A stretch of DNA of 64,000 nt from Bacteroidia bacterium (GTDB lineage: Bacteria; Bacteroidota; Bacteroidia; B-17B0; Aurantibacillaceae), in contig JAIOZA010000005.1 in the NCBI GenBank assembly GCA_021740825.1, positions 1 to 64,000 of the forward strand, given 5' to 3'. The translations under genes and the position numbers were made by a program. Below are positions 18,601 to 26,589 of the stretch, piece by piece (within the stretch, counting starts at the first letter, position 1; each line of letters opens with the position of its first letter). The notes beneath the pieces are model-generated. The model did no database searches and was not told the DNA's origin. It saw only the letters and a program-made list of their open reading frames with translations.

Positions 18601-21600
18601 GTTACAAAAAGTAGTAGCGAGGTTTTAAAATCAATTAATTTAAGCGCCGCAAACAACAAAAGTGCTTTCTTAGATGAGTTAAATAAATTAAAGAAAGAAC
18701 TAGCATCGAACGCCGATATTGCTTTGCAGGTTTTTAATTATAACCCATATTTAGAAAATTCTTCATCTGTACTCAAAAAAGTAGCGGACCAAAAATATCA
18801 GGACGCTAAACTAAATGAGCAGAACTTAAATAATCTAATTACTAAAACTGAAACTGCTATTAATATTAGTAGTGTTGCTAGTTCAGAGGAATTAATAAAT
18901 CAAGCTGAAAAATTAAGTAATACGGCTTTTGAGCAAAGAAGAGAATCTGCAACTAAAGCAGGTGCCGAAAAAGATGTTTTAGTAAAACAAGCTAATGAAA
19001 ATGAAAAATTAGCCACTATTAAAAAATTAGAAGCAGCAACTATTGCGCAAAAAGAAAATAAAGCACAATTTGAAATTAATACTGCGAATTTAACAGAACT
19101 GCAAAAATTAACAGGTAGTAAAACTAGTGATGAGATTTCGCAAGCAAATATGCTTTTTGATGAAGCTGCTATTAATTTTAAACAAGCTCAAAACATGCGA
19201 GCGGAGGCAGATTCTTACCCGTCAGGCGCAGCTAAATTAGGCGGATTAAGTAATGCTGAAGAAAAAGAAAATGAAGCTTTAACAAAACAGCAAAAAGCTA
19301 TTAATTCTTTATTAAAGACAAGCTCTAGCTATCAATTAAAACAATTAGATAAAGGAGATAATCCATCAGAGGCAATTACAAGTCTTAATAATGAAATTTT
19401 AAAAATAGCACAAGCACAGTTAGATGCATGTTTAGCATTGAGTAAAACCAACCAAAATGAATTTAAATTGCAGAATGATAAATTGATTAAAAATCAGGCA
19501 TTTAAAAATTCTAACAATAATCAATTGCGAGATTTAAAAACTAAAGCTGATAATTTAAATAGCGAGGCAAAAGCATTCATTGGGCAATCTTTAATTGCTA
19601 AAACGACTTCCGAAAAGGCAGATCTTTTATTAAAAGCAAATCAAAAAGAAATAGAGGCAATTAAGACTTTGGCAGAATCTACAAATTTAATGTTGGAAAA
19701 AACAGATGTTGTCGCTGCTAATAAAACTGAAGTTAATACTACTTCTAAAAATAATAATGTTCAAGCCACTGAAGGAAAAACAAATAATGAAAAGCAAAGT
19801 GGTAATCAAGAAAATCCTGAAAAGATTCAGAAAGAAACTGGAGTTATTACAAATTCTTTAACTACAAATAATGAAGACCAAACTAAGGAGAAAGCAGATG
19901 TCGGAAAAGTAGAAAAAGAAAATGGAACAATTACAAATACTGTAGTTGCAAATAATGAAAATCAAAATAAAGAAAATTCTGAAACATTGTCTGTTTTGGC
20001 AACTGAAAGTAGCACGATAAATGGTATTAGTGATGAAGTTGTTAAATTAAAAAGTAACTTAAAAAGTAATAGTAAGGTTGCAGATTTGGTAAAGTATAAC
20101 AACTATAAAACGAGTGATGCCATATCACTAAAAAATAATGCTGATGACAAAATAAATACTGCTTTAAATGAAGATAAACAAATTGAATTAGCATTAGAAA
20201 ATATTTCTGAATTAGCAGCAAAAACAGAAACGTCAAGTAATTTAGATCAAAACACTATTTCTTCTATACTTTTGGAAGCTGACAAGCTAAATGCAGATGC
20301 TGCTGCAATAAGAAAATCGGCTGCAGCAAAAAGTGGAACTGAAAGAGCTGAAGAAATAAGTAAAGCAATAAGTATAGAAGAATTGGCAGTAACAAAAAAA
20401 ATAGATGCGGCTAGCAAACAGCAACAATTAAATAGCGCCACATACGAAGCAAATAAGCAAAGTTTGCAAGAGTTAGCTGAAATGGCTAAAGGAAAAAATA
20501 GTTCAACTTTAAGCTCAGCCAATATGGTAATGAATGAAGCTCAACAGTTTTTTAATCAATCACAAAAAATAAGAGAAGAGGCAGATTCGTATCCAAATAA
20601 CGCAGCTAAACTTGGCGGCTACAGTAATGCTGAAGAAAAAGAATTTCAAGCATTATTTAAACAACAAGCACTATTAGATAGTTATAAAAAAGAGTTTCCA
20701 AATTATGTACCTAAAAAACAAAGCGTAGCATCCGAAAACAATGAGGTGTTATCAAAATTAAATGAAACTAAAGTTAGTTTAAATAATAATAATCAACTTC
20801 ATATTGATGGTTTAAATTTATTGGTTCAAGCAAATGAAAAAGAATACAAGAATCGTTTTATGTCGTTGCCTGAAAATTTAATCCCTGAGCAGTTAAACTT
20901 AAAAAAGCAAGCGCAGGAAAATTATAAAAATAACCAAGAAACACTATCACGAGCTAATCAAAGTACTGATTTAGCAGCTAAAACGAATTTACTGATTGAA
21001 GCAACTAAATCAGGTCAAGAAGCCATTAATTTATTAAATCAAATAACAGATTCTAATGCTGTTAGCGAAGATTCTTTAGGTGTTGCAGACGTAAATACCA
21101 ATAACAGCAATGAAAATAATAAGGCTTCTGAAAATGAGAATTTCAAAAACAAGGATAATCTTAATGCTGTAAGCACCAATACAACTGCTGCAGTTAGCGT
21201 TATAAAAAACGCAACTGAAACAGCAACCACTACTACAACCACAAAAATTATAACCTCAACAACTACTTCAAATTCCAATGCTATAACTGTTGCCGATAGT
21301 CCATCAAATGAAAAAGCAAATGTGCCAGTTGTCAATATTAAAATAGAAGGACTTGAGGTTAAAAATACCAATGCATATTCAGCTAATAATCCAATTCCTA
21401 TTGACGAAAAATTACCCGATGGCTTAGTATTTAAAGTTCAAATTGGCGCATTTAAAGCAGCATTGCCAAATAATACATTTAAAGGTTTAAGTCCGGTAAT
21501 TGCTCAAACAACTGCAAGTGGATATATAAGATATATGGCTGGTAATTTTAAACAATTTACAAGTGCTAATGCTGTAAAAAATGATTTGAGGAATCTTGGA

Positions 21601-22575
21601 TATTCAGATGCTTTTGTAGTTGCCTATCTTGATGGCAAACGAATTAATTTAAATGAAGCTACAGATAAAGCGAAAACTGCTGGACAAACTATTGATGTTA
21701 CTTCTAATGAAAGTGCTGGTTTAACAGGTAATGCAAATGTTCCAAAAAATACAACTGTAATTTCTAACAATACTACTGCAATAAATAATAATGCGGATAA
21801 TCAGCTCATAGAAATTACTGACGAATTAGAAAGAATGAATGGGTTGTTATTTACTGTTCAAATCGGTGTATACTCAAAGCAAGCAACACGAGGACAATTA
21901 TTTAATTTAAAGCCAATTTATACCGAGAAATTACCAAACGGCTTATATCGTTATACAGCAGGTATTTACAATCAAGCAAATAAATTATTAGATGATAAGC
22001 GTAAAGTAGTTGATTTAGGTGTTAAAGATGCCTTTGTATCTGCTTATTATAATTCTAAGCGTATTGCATTTGCTGAGGGACAAAAATTACAGCTAGAAAA
22101 TAGTAATTTAAAAATGGAAGTAGAAAATCCTATCATTTTCAATGGGACTGATAACGGTAAAATTACAGCGCCTGCTTCACTAACAGTAACTGCTAACAAT
22201 AATCAACCGGCTAACAACATGCCGCCAGCAATTGCTTTTTCAAATAGTGTATCCGTTGGACCTGCTCCTACAGCCGAGAATGGTGTCAAACTTGATGATG
22301 CGGGCATTTCATATAAAGTACAAATTGGGGCTTACAAAAATCAAGTACCAAACGATGTTGCCAACAAATTTTTAAATATAAAAACTTGGCCGGTTAAAAA
22401 TGTAGTAATTAATAATTTATATATATATACAATTGGTGGTTTTAATGCTTTTGTTTTTGCTAAAAAATTAAAAGATGAAGCTGTTTCTGTTGGTATTACA
22501 GATGCCTTTATAACTGTCTATAAAGATGGCAAAAAATTATATGGCTCAGAAGCATCGCAATATTTGTCGCAATAA
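15610..22575 (+). CDS. Giant TPR/PD40/coiled-coil protein with three C-terminal SPOR-like repeats
   Basis: A 2321-residue envelope protein. There is no ATG near the start: the frame opens after a TAG at 15601, and the usable starts are TTG 15610 and TTG 15649. The latter gives a clean signal peptide (SKIRFSYLLIFLAFTNYSYL, then CAQ), so I favour 15649. In order: TPR repeats (about 45-160), a PD40 beta-propeller part (about 215-360, YYSSYGEGG, LYFSSKGHNSMGGYD), a CRD-like beta sandwich (about 362-437), and some 1400 residues of Lys/Glu/Asn/Ala-rich coiled coil. The coiled coil contains a duplicated module. Three related units follow (about 1936-2017, 2076-2157, 2232-2317), each starting like VFKVQIGAFK and ending like DAFVVAYLDGKRI, resembling SPOR peptidoglycan-binding domains. 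The head resembles PorE-type proteins of T9SS, but SPOR-like units replace OmpA. A structural role at peptidoglycan is inferred. Confidence 0.85.
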   Translation: MLSNLNQRSYIFCLSKIRFSYLLIFLAFTNYSYLCAQIKNEIELKKEAEKLFEAEDYTSAYKLYAQLVSLYPKDPNYNYKLGVCMLLTEPDKKKPYSYLQIAANSKTDAPKDATFYLAKTYHVNYKFDEAIKLYNEYKQIGSAASIKKFQVDREIQACKNGKRLLSNFKDLVVMTKKLLNEADYFKAYDIKDIGGKLLVKPDDYKSTYDKKKKDKSVVYLPKTNDRLYYSSYGEGGNTGRDIYVVNKLSDGTWSKGEILPNTINSEYDEDYPFLHPNGKTLYFSSKGHNSMGGYDVFKTTYDESTQSWSEPINLEFPINSPDDDILFVTDSLEKTAFFSTGRYSPIGKLDVLKINTERVPMNFAVLKGSVLKEEASQSLKSKVTVKNMSNGEIVGTFQAQDNGDYNMQLPNGGKFIFTVETPGIETQSSEVQIPVAYTLKPYKQVISYDNKILKIINYFDGAIDDESYAMMLDLIEKKAKLEVNENDPAIVSASKDDLKNNAATPDAAKNLKSVNTSNPTIVVDKSDAAIRNKNKNATNEQLLAIAKLDAIEATDEAKKLKQEAIDAFGLATQKNAEAIEKQKQADQALEVANNIVDVAKKNEEFTKVSLLQEEAKMATVVSNIATNIAKKLEVDAAIQQKEADLTNQYINQLGVIIKNKNNKEALEKLENIQKELEDLSKQKNQSDELYTSLKAESELKKQELQNSENKSNSIAAEVTALKNESESLENDFANESDKSIKENIAAQIRELKIEIDSKNIDLATNNQKIDNLKSEVQGLSQELQIAAKILNEKADELAINNEIGNTGFENKQNINTDESIANTSKSNTITNESSISEPNLTYQEVLNKYDSKINSKNIDTNNPEEISNKNDILMSYNRDINSILTIDKNALAKAKNSGEKKVLTDEIKNLEKIKSENEKSITSNNAIIKQLTANALADNSSNLQNTASTSINSNNLNKNADGNAIINDNDSNKLAALNNFNNSSESKTADKQTPTTTVTKSSSEVLKSINLSAANNKSAFLDELNKLKKELASNADIALQVFNYNPYLENSSSVLKKVADQKYQDAKLNEQNLNNLITKTETAINISSVASSEELINQAEKLSNTAFEQRRESATKAGAEKDVLVKQANENEKLATIKKLEAATIAQKENKAQFEINTANLTELQKLTGSKTSDEISQANMLFDEAAINFKQAQNMRAEADSYPSGAAKLGGLSNAEEKENEALTKQQKAINSLLKTSSSYQLKQLDKGDNPSEAITSLNNEILKIAQAQLDACLALSKTNQNEFKLQNDKLIKNQAFKNSNNNQLRDLKTKADNLNSEAKAFIGQSLIAKTTSEKADLLLKANQKEIEAIKTLAESTNLMLEKTDVVAANKTEVNTTSKNNNVQATEGKTNNEKQSGNQENPEKIQKETGVITNSLTTNNEDQTKEKADVGKVEKENGTITNTVVANNENQNKENSETLSVLATESSTINGISDEVVKLKSNLKSNSKVADLVKYNNYKTSDAISLKNNADDKINTALNEDKQIELALENISELAAKTETSSNLDQNTISSILLEADKLNADAAAIRKSAAAKSGTERAEEISKAISIEELAVTKKIDAASKQQQLNSATYEANKQSLQELAEMAKGKNSSTLSSANMVMNEAQQFFNQSQKIREEADSYPNNAAKLGGYSNAEEKEFQALFKQQALLDSYKKEFPNYVPKKQSVASENNEVLSKLNETKVSLNNNNQLHIDGLNLLVQANEKEYKNRFMSLPENLIPEQLNLKKQAQENYKNNQETLSRANQSTDLAAKTNLLIEATKSGQEAINLLNQITDSNAVSEDSLGVADVNTNNSNENNKASENENFKNKDNLNAVSTNTTAAVSVIKNATETATTTTTTKIITSTTTSNSNAITVADSPSNEKANVPVVNIKIEGLEVKNTNAYSANNPIPIDEKLPDGLVFKVQIGAFKAALPNNTFKGLSPVIAQTTASGYIRYMAGNFKQFTSANAVKNDLRNLGYSDAFVVAYLDGKRINLNEATDKAKTAGQTIDVTSNESAGLTGNANVPKNTTVISNNTTAINNNADNQLIEITDELERMNGLLFTVQIGVYSKQATRGQLFNLKPIYTEKLPNGLYRYTAGIYNQANKLLDDKRKVVDLGVKDAFVSAYYNSKRIAFAEGQKLQLENSNLKMEVENPIIFNGTDNGKITAPASLTVTANNNQPANNMPPAIAFSNSVSVGPAPTAENGVKLDDAGISYKVQIGAYKNQVPNDVANKFLNIKTWPVKNVVINNLYIYTIGGFNAFVFAKKLKDEAVSVGITDAFITVYKDGKKLYGSEASQYLSQ

Positions 22576-22680
22576 TCAAATTATTAAAAAAATTTAAAGT
22601 ACATAATACCATACTTTCATAATTGAATTAAAAAGTAATCTCAGTGATAGAAATAATTTTATATTTATTAATTTTATAAT

Positions 22681-22965
22681 ATGATTTATAACACTACTAA
22701 AACCCAAGAATTTGCAGAACTAGATGTTGTAACAGAAGATAGTAAGTTGTATACTATTACTTTGTATAATGACGATGTTAACACTTTTGAGTGGGTTATT
22801 GAATGTTTAACAAAATATTGCGGTCACGATTTTATTCAGGCTGAACAGTGCGCTACATTGGTTCATTATAAAGGTAAGTGTATTGTAAAATCGGGAAGTA
22901 TAGATAAATTAAAACCAATCTGCGAAGTCCTCTTAGAAAAAGGATTAAGTGCCGAAATTAATTAG
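22681..22965 (+). CDS. clpS: ATP-dependent Clp protease adaptor ClpS
   Basis: ClpS is a small cytoplasmic adaptor that hands N-degron substrates, and perhaps others, to the ClpAP/ClpCP protease. The 94-residue protein shows the core LYNDDVNTFEWVIECL, in which the Asn-Asp-Asp and Thr line the N-end-rule pocket. It also has the family pattern QAEQCATLVHYKGKC and the C-terminal strand CEVLLEKGLSAEI. Length and motifs match the family. It is followed by the M48 protease gene after 9 bases, suggesting co-transcription. Confidence 0.93.
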   Translation: MIYNTTKTQEFAELDVVTEDSKLYTITLYNDDVNTFEWVIECLTKYCGHDFIQAEQCATLVHYKGKCIVKSGSIDKLKPICEVLLEKGLSAEIN

Positions 22966-22974
22966 AGAATTTTT

Positions 22975-23778
22975 ATGAAGAAAATAATTTTTTGCTCAAT
23001 TGTATTAGGATGTTTAATTACTTCTTGTAATAAAAATGCTATTACAGGCCGACGTTCAATTAGTTTAATGCCCGAATCAGAATTGATCGGTATGAGCCTA
23101 ACTGAGTATGATAAATTTTTACTAGAGCATAAACCTTTGGATGCTAGTGACAGAAGAAGTATAATGGTAAAAAGTGTTGGAATTAAAATTCAGAAAGCAG
23201 TTGAAGAATATTATGCTAGTAAAGGTTTGAGTTCTCAGTTATCTGGCTTTAAATGGGATTTTAATGTGGTGGATGAAAATGTTGTAAATGCATGGTGCAT
23301 GCCTGGTGGAAAAGTTGTTGTTTATACGGGCTTATTACCAGTAACAAAAGATGAAACAAGTTTAGCAATAGTAATGGGTCATGAAATTGCACATGCAATT
23401 GCTTATCATGGTAATGAACGAATGAGCCAGGCATTGATAGTGCAATTTGGTGGGGCAGTTTTGGCAACGGCAATGCAGCAAAAACCTGCTGTAACCCAAG
23501 CTATTTTTCAGCAAGCATATGGTGTTACTACAACTTTAGGTGTTTTAAAATATAGCCGCACGCACGAAACAGAAGCTGATAAGATGGGTTTAGTATTTGC
23601 AGCCATGGGTGGTTATAATCCAGAAGCAGCCGTTGGATTTTGGGAACGAATGGCAGCATCTAGTAATGGAGCAAAACCAATGGAGTTATTAAGCACGCAT
23701 CCAAGCGATGCAAGGCGCATCGCTGATTTAAAAGCATTTATGCCTGAAGCAAAAAAATATTACAAAATAGGGAACTGA
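22975..23778 (+). CDS. M48-family zinc metalloprotease lipoprotein (LoiP/YcaL-like)
   Basis: A 267-residue periplasmic protease. A lipoprotein signal (MKKIIFCSIVLGCLITSC) is followed by the M48 N-terminal signature AITGRRSISLMPESE. The zinc site HEIAH has His136, Glu137 and His140; the third ligand is Glu200 in THETEADKMG. The C-terminal LSTHPSDARRIADLK is typical of the Oma1/LoiP group, which performs quality control of outer membrane or exported proteins. It lies 9 bases behind clpS, so both genes of this pair deal with proteolysis, one in the cytoplasm and one in the envelope. The zinc site is complete and no damage is seen. Confidence 0.92.
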   Translation: MKKIIFCSIVLGCLITSCNKNAITGRRSISLMPESELIGMSLTEYDKFLLEHKPLDASDRRSIMVKSVGIKIQKAVEEYYASKGLSSQLSGFKWDFNVVDENVVNAWCMPGGKVVVYTGLLPVTKDETSLAIVMGHEIAHAIAYHGNERMSQALIVQFGGAVLATAMQQKPAVTQAIFQQAYGVTTTLGVLKYSRTHETEADKMGLVFAAMGGYNPEAAVGFWERMAASSNGAKPMELLSTHPSDARRIADLKAFMPEAKKYYKIGN

Positions 23779-23824
23779 TTTTTAAGCTATCAACAGCTGC
23801 TAAAATTAGTTAAGTTTGGCTCTG

Positions 23825-26110
23825 TTATTTTTTAGGAATAATTTTCAATTCAACTCGTCGGTTTTCTCGCATACCTTTAATGTTAGGTTTACCATTAGGC
23901 AATTTATTAGTGGCAATTGGCCTCGTTTTCCCGAAACCTTTTGATACTAAACGTGCTTTATTTATTCCTTTCTTTCTAATAGCATTAACTACTGCGTTCG
24001 CTCTTAATTTGGATAACTTTAAGTTTGCTGCTGCAGGTCCTTTACTATCGGTATGGCCAGAAACTTCAATTAATAATGCGGGATTTTCTATCATCAATTT
24101 TACAATCTTATCAATTTCAAAATTTGATTCTTTACGAAGTAGTGATTTATTAAAATCGAAGAAGATATTATTTAAAATAATTTTTGAACCTATTTCTATT
24201 TTTTCCAAAACCACTTCTTTTTGTATTGGCGTAGTATCATTTTGCGCAATATTTATATTTTCTGAATTAAATAAATATCCTTTTGCATCATAGGAAATAG
24301 TGTAGTTGTGATTTTTAATTAAGTTAAATAAAAATGAACCATTGGCACTAGTATTAAAAGTTTCTACTATAGTGCCAGATAAATTGTCTGTAATACTAAC
24401 AGTAGCACCTTGTATCAGCTGTTCGTCTTTATTTTTTATTTTACCTTTAAATTCTAAAGTTCCAAGTGTTAGTTTCTCGAGATTAATCATTTGAAGTAAA
24501 AATTCCTTTTCAATTTCTTGATAGGAAGCATTTGGAGGTATAACAAGTGAAGTTGAAGCAGTTTTATATCCATCTGCTTCAAAGGTAATGTTGTATGTTA
24601 TTCCCTTGCTACCAGGAGCTAAAATCATCATAAATTTCCCAGTAATTTCATTCGGTTTAATTTCCTGAATTAATTGATTACTTGCTGAGTCGGTTACAGT
24701 TATTCGAGCATTTGATGGAACGTTTGTGATACTATCAAATTTCAAAATACCTTTCAATAAAACTAAAGGCTGAGTAATTGATTGCTCAAAATCAATTCTG
24801 TAAATATCTTTATCTTTATTACTTCCAATTCTGCTTGAAGATAGATAACCGCGTTTGCCATCAACAGATTGAACATAAAACATATCATCATCTGGCGTAT
24901 TTATGTGCGCTCTTAAATTTTCGGGTTCGTTCCACTTTCCATCAGCAGATTTAGTTGATTTAAATATGTCAAATCCCCCCATATTTTTATGACCTTTTGA
25001 ACTAAAAAATAAAGTTACTCCATCAGGATGTATAAACGGAGCAGCTTCATCTGCTACTGTATTAATTGCTGAGCCTAAATTAGTAGGTAAACTCCATTGA
25101 CCATCAGGTAATTTTGTACAACTCCATATATCAAGACCGCCAAAACCGCCAATTTTCCTATTACTAACAAAATAAAGCGTTTTGCCATCTAATGAAATGC
25201 TAGCATAATTTTCACAAAAGGGTGAGTTGATTGCTGCACTAAGTGGTGATAAACTGCTCCAGGTATCGCCTATTAAATTACTGTAATAAATATCACCACC
25301 ATTAGATTCTTTGTATACAAATAACTGCCTGCCATCTGGCGATAACCCAATGCAAGTTTCGTTTAAAATAGTATTTATATTTATACCGATTGATTTTGCG
25401 GTGGTATAAGTACCATCATTTTTTTTGTAAGAAACATAAATATCCTCTAAAAACTGATCATCATCTGTTTTTTCTTCGCCAGTACCCCCACTTCTTCTTG
25501 ATGTAAAAATTAAAGTAGATTCATCTGCGGAAATTAAAGGGTTATAGTCTGGAAATATTGAATTTACCTTATCTCCCAAATTTGTAACAACAACTTTAGC
25601 AGTATCTTTAGTAAATTCATCTGCATTTATATTGATGTTTAACTCCTTTTCAATTTCAGTTGTTAGTTCACTATTTTTTTTTCCTACTAATTCTTTAAAT
25701 TTATTAAAGTAGAAATTAGATGCTGTAAAATTATAGTTTAAGCGGTATGCTTCTGCTAAGGAATAGAAAGCAAAATCAGAAGCTCTTTGCTCAGTTACAT
25801 CTTCTGGCAAGTAGTTGTGCGTAACTTTTTTTACTGCTTTTTCTAAATGATATACAGCTTTGTTTTTTTCAGACGATGATTGCAAGTAACATAAACCCAA
25901 TTTATAATTTATATTGGCTGTTGTAGAATCAATTTGGTAGGCTTCTTTAAAAGATCTTAAAGCAAGAACATAGTTGTTTTCTAGCATTAGATAATTTCCT
26001 TGAGTAAATTTTTCGCGGTATATTGCCTTACTTTTTTGACTATAACTTGAAGAGAAAATAAAAAGAAAAAAAAGTAATAAGCTGATTTGCTTTAAATTTT
26101 TGGCGGACAT
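23825..26110 (-). CDS. PorE-like TPR-PD40-CRD-OmpA protein
   Basis: The architecture is that of PorE, a T9SS component that anchors the machinery to peptidoglycan. It has a signal peptide (MSAKNLKQISLLLFFLFIFS, then SSYSQ), a TPR region (about 40-160) and a PD40 beta-propeller (about 190-430, with ISADESTLIFTSRR, LSPDGRQLFVYK, ISLDGKTLYFVSNR). Two carboxypeptidase-regulatory-like domains follow at about 455-640. The C-terminal OmpA domain carries the diaminopimelate-binding Asp and Arg in VSGHTDSKGP and MRENRRVELK. I prefer the ATG at 26110; an upstream in-frame ATG at 26140 would spoil the signal peptide. A paralogue lies upstream on the same strand. Several such paralogues often exist per genome, so whether this one is the T9SS subunit itself is open. 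Confidence 0.87.
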   Translation of the reverse strand: MSAKNLKQISLLLFFLFIFSSSYSQKSKAIYREKFTQGNYLMLENNYVLALRSFKEAYQIDSTTANINYKLGLCYLQSSSEKNKAVYHLEKAVKKVTHNYLPEDVTEQRASDFAFYSLAEAYRLNYNFTASNFYFNKFKELVGKKNSELTTEIEKELNININADEFTKDTAKVVVTNLGDKVNSIFPDYNPLISADESTLIFTSRRSGGTGEEKTDDDQFLEDIYVSYKKNDGTYTTAKSIGININTILNETCIGLSPDGRQLFVYKESNGGDIYYSNLIGDTWSSLSPLSAAINSPFCENYASISLDGKTLYFVSNRKIGGFGGLDIWSCTKLPDGQWSLPTNLGSAINTVADEAAPFIHPDGVTLFFSSKGHKNMGGFDIFKSTKSADGKWNEPENLRAHINTPDDDMFYVQSVDGKRGYLSSSRIGSNKDKDIYRIDFEQSITQPLVLLKGILKFDSITNVPSNARITVTDSASNQLIQEIKPNEITGKFMMILAPGSKGITYNITFEADGYKTASTSLVIPPNASYQEIEKEFLLQMINLEKLTLGTLEFKGKIKNKDEQLIQGATVSITDNLSGTIVETFNTSANGSFLFNLIKNHNYTISYDAKGYLFNSENINIAQNDTTPIQKEVVLEKIEIGSKIILNNIFFDFNKSLLRKESNFEIDKIVKLMIENPALLIEVSGHTDSKGPAAANLKLSKLRANAVVNAIRKKGINKARLVSKGFGKTRPIATNKLPNGKPNIKGMRENRRVELKIIPKK

Positions 26111-26589
26111 TTTATATGTCATATAATTTAAATTACCCACTTAATCGTAAGACTAATTATTATAATTATTGATTAAAAGTATCAAATATAATGTTTTTTG
26201 TAAGAGAAAAAAATAATGTTATAAACGAAAATAGAGGATTTAGAAAGTTGTGGCTAAATCAAAACTCATTACAGCTCTTGTACTTTAACTAAGCTCATTT
26301 AGCGGACTGATCTAGATAGAGAAATTTCTGAGCAATTTTTTAGATGAATACTGAAAATAAACATCCCGAAAATGGCATAACAAATTCTTCGAGCAATCCT
26401 ATTGTTTATGGTCACACTATTTCATAGTCGAATTGCTGCTCGGAATTATAGTCAAATAATACAATTATTTTTTTATTTAAAACGCCAATTACATTTTGAA
26501 CCAAGTAAAAAATAGGATAGTTTAGAATAATTATTTAGTAATTAGTAATATCGAATTAAATTTCATAAAAGAAACTAATTTATAAATAG
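26111..26589. other. Long intergenic region between the PorE-like paralogues
   Basis: I see no convincing gene here. A perfect TATATTTG (minus strand, 26183-26190) could be the -7 box of the downstream PorE-like gene, but no -33 box is at the right distance. An interrupted inverted repeat (CGAGCA at 26390 and TGCTCG at 26437) lies near the middle. The rest is AT-rich without homology to either paralogue that I can see. Confidence 0.5.

Noticed and set aside
18135-18659. Minus-strand frame of 174 codons rich in Leu, Phe and Ser, like a membrane protein
   Set aside because: It lies inside the coiled-coil part of the giant plus-strand gene; Lys/Asn/Glu-rich coding reads as Leu/Phe/Ser on the other strand.
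21039-21371. Minus-strand hydrophobic frame of 110 codons
   Set aside because: Shadow of the Thr/Asn-rich linker of the giant gene; no start signal of its own.
23880-24293. Plus-strand frame of 137 codons
   Set aside because: Antisense to the OmpA domain of the PorE-like gene, which has clear family motifs.
26390-26442. Interrupted inverted repeat as a terminator or small RNA
   Set aside because: The stem is only about six pairs with a long loop and no T run.
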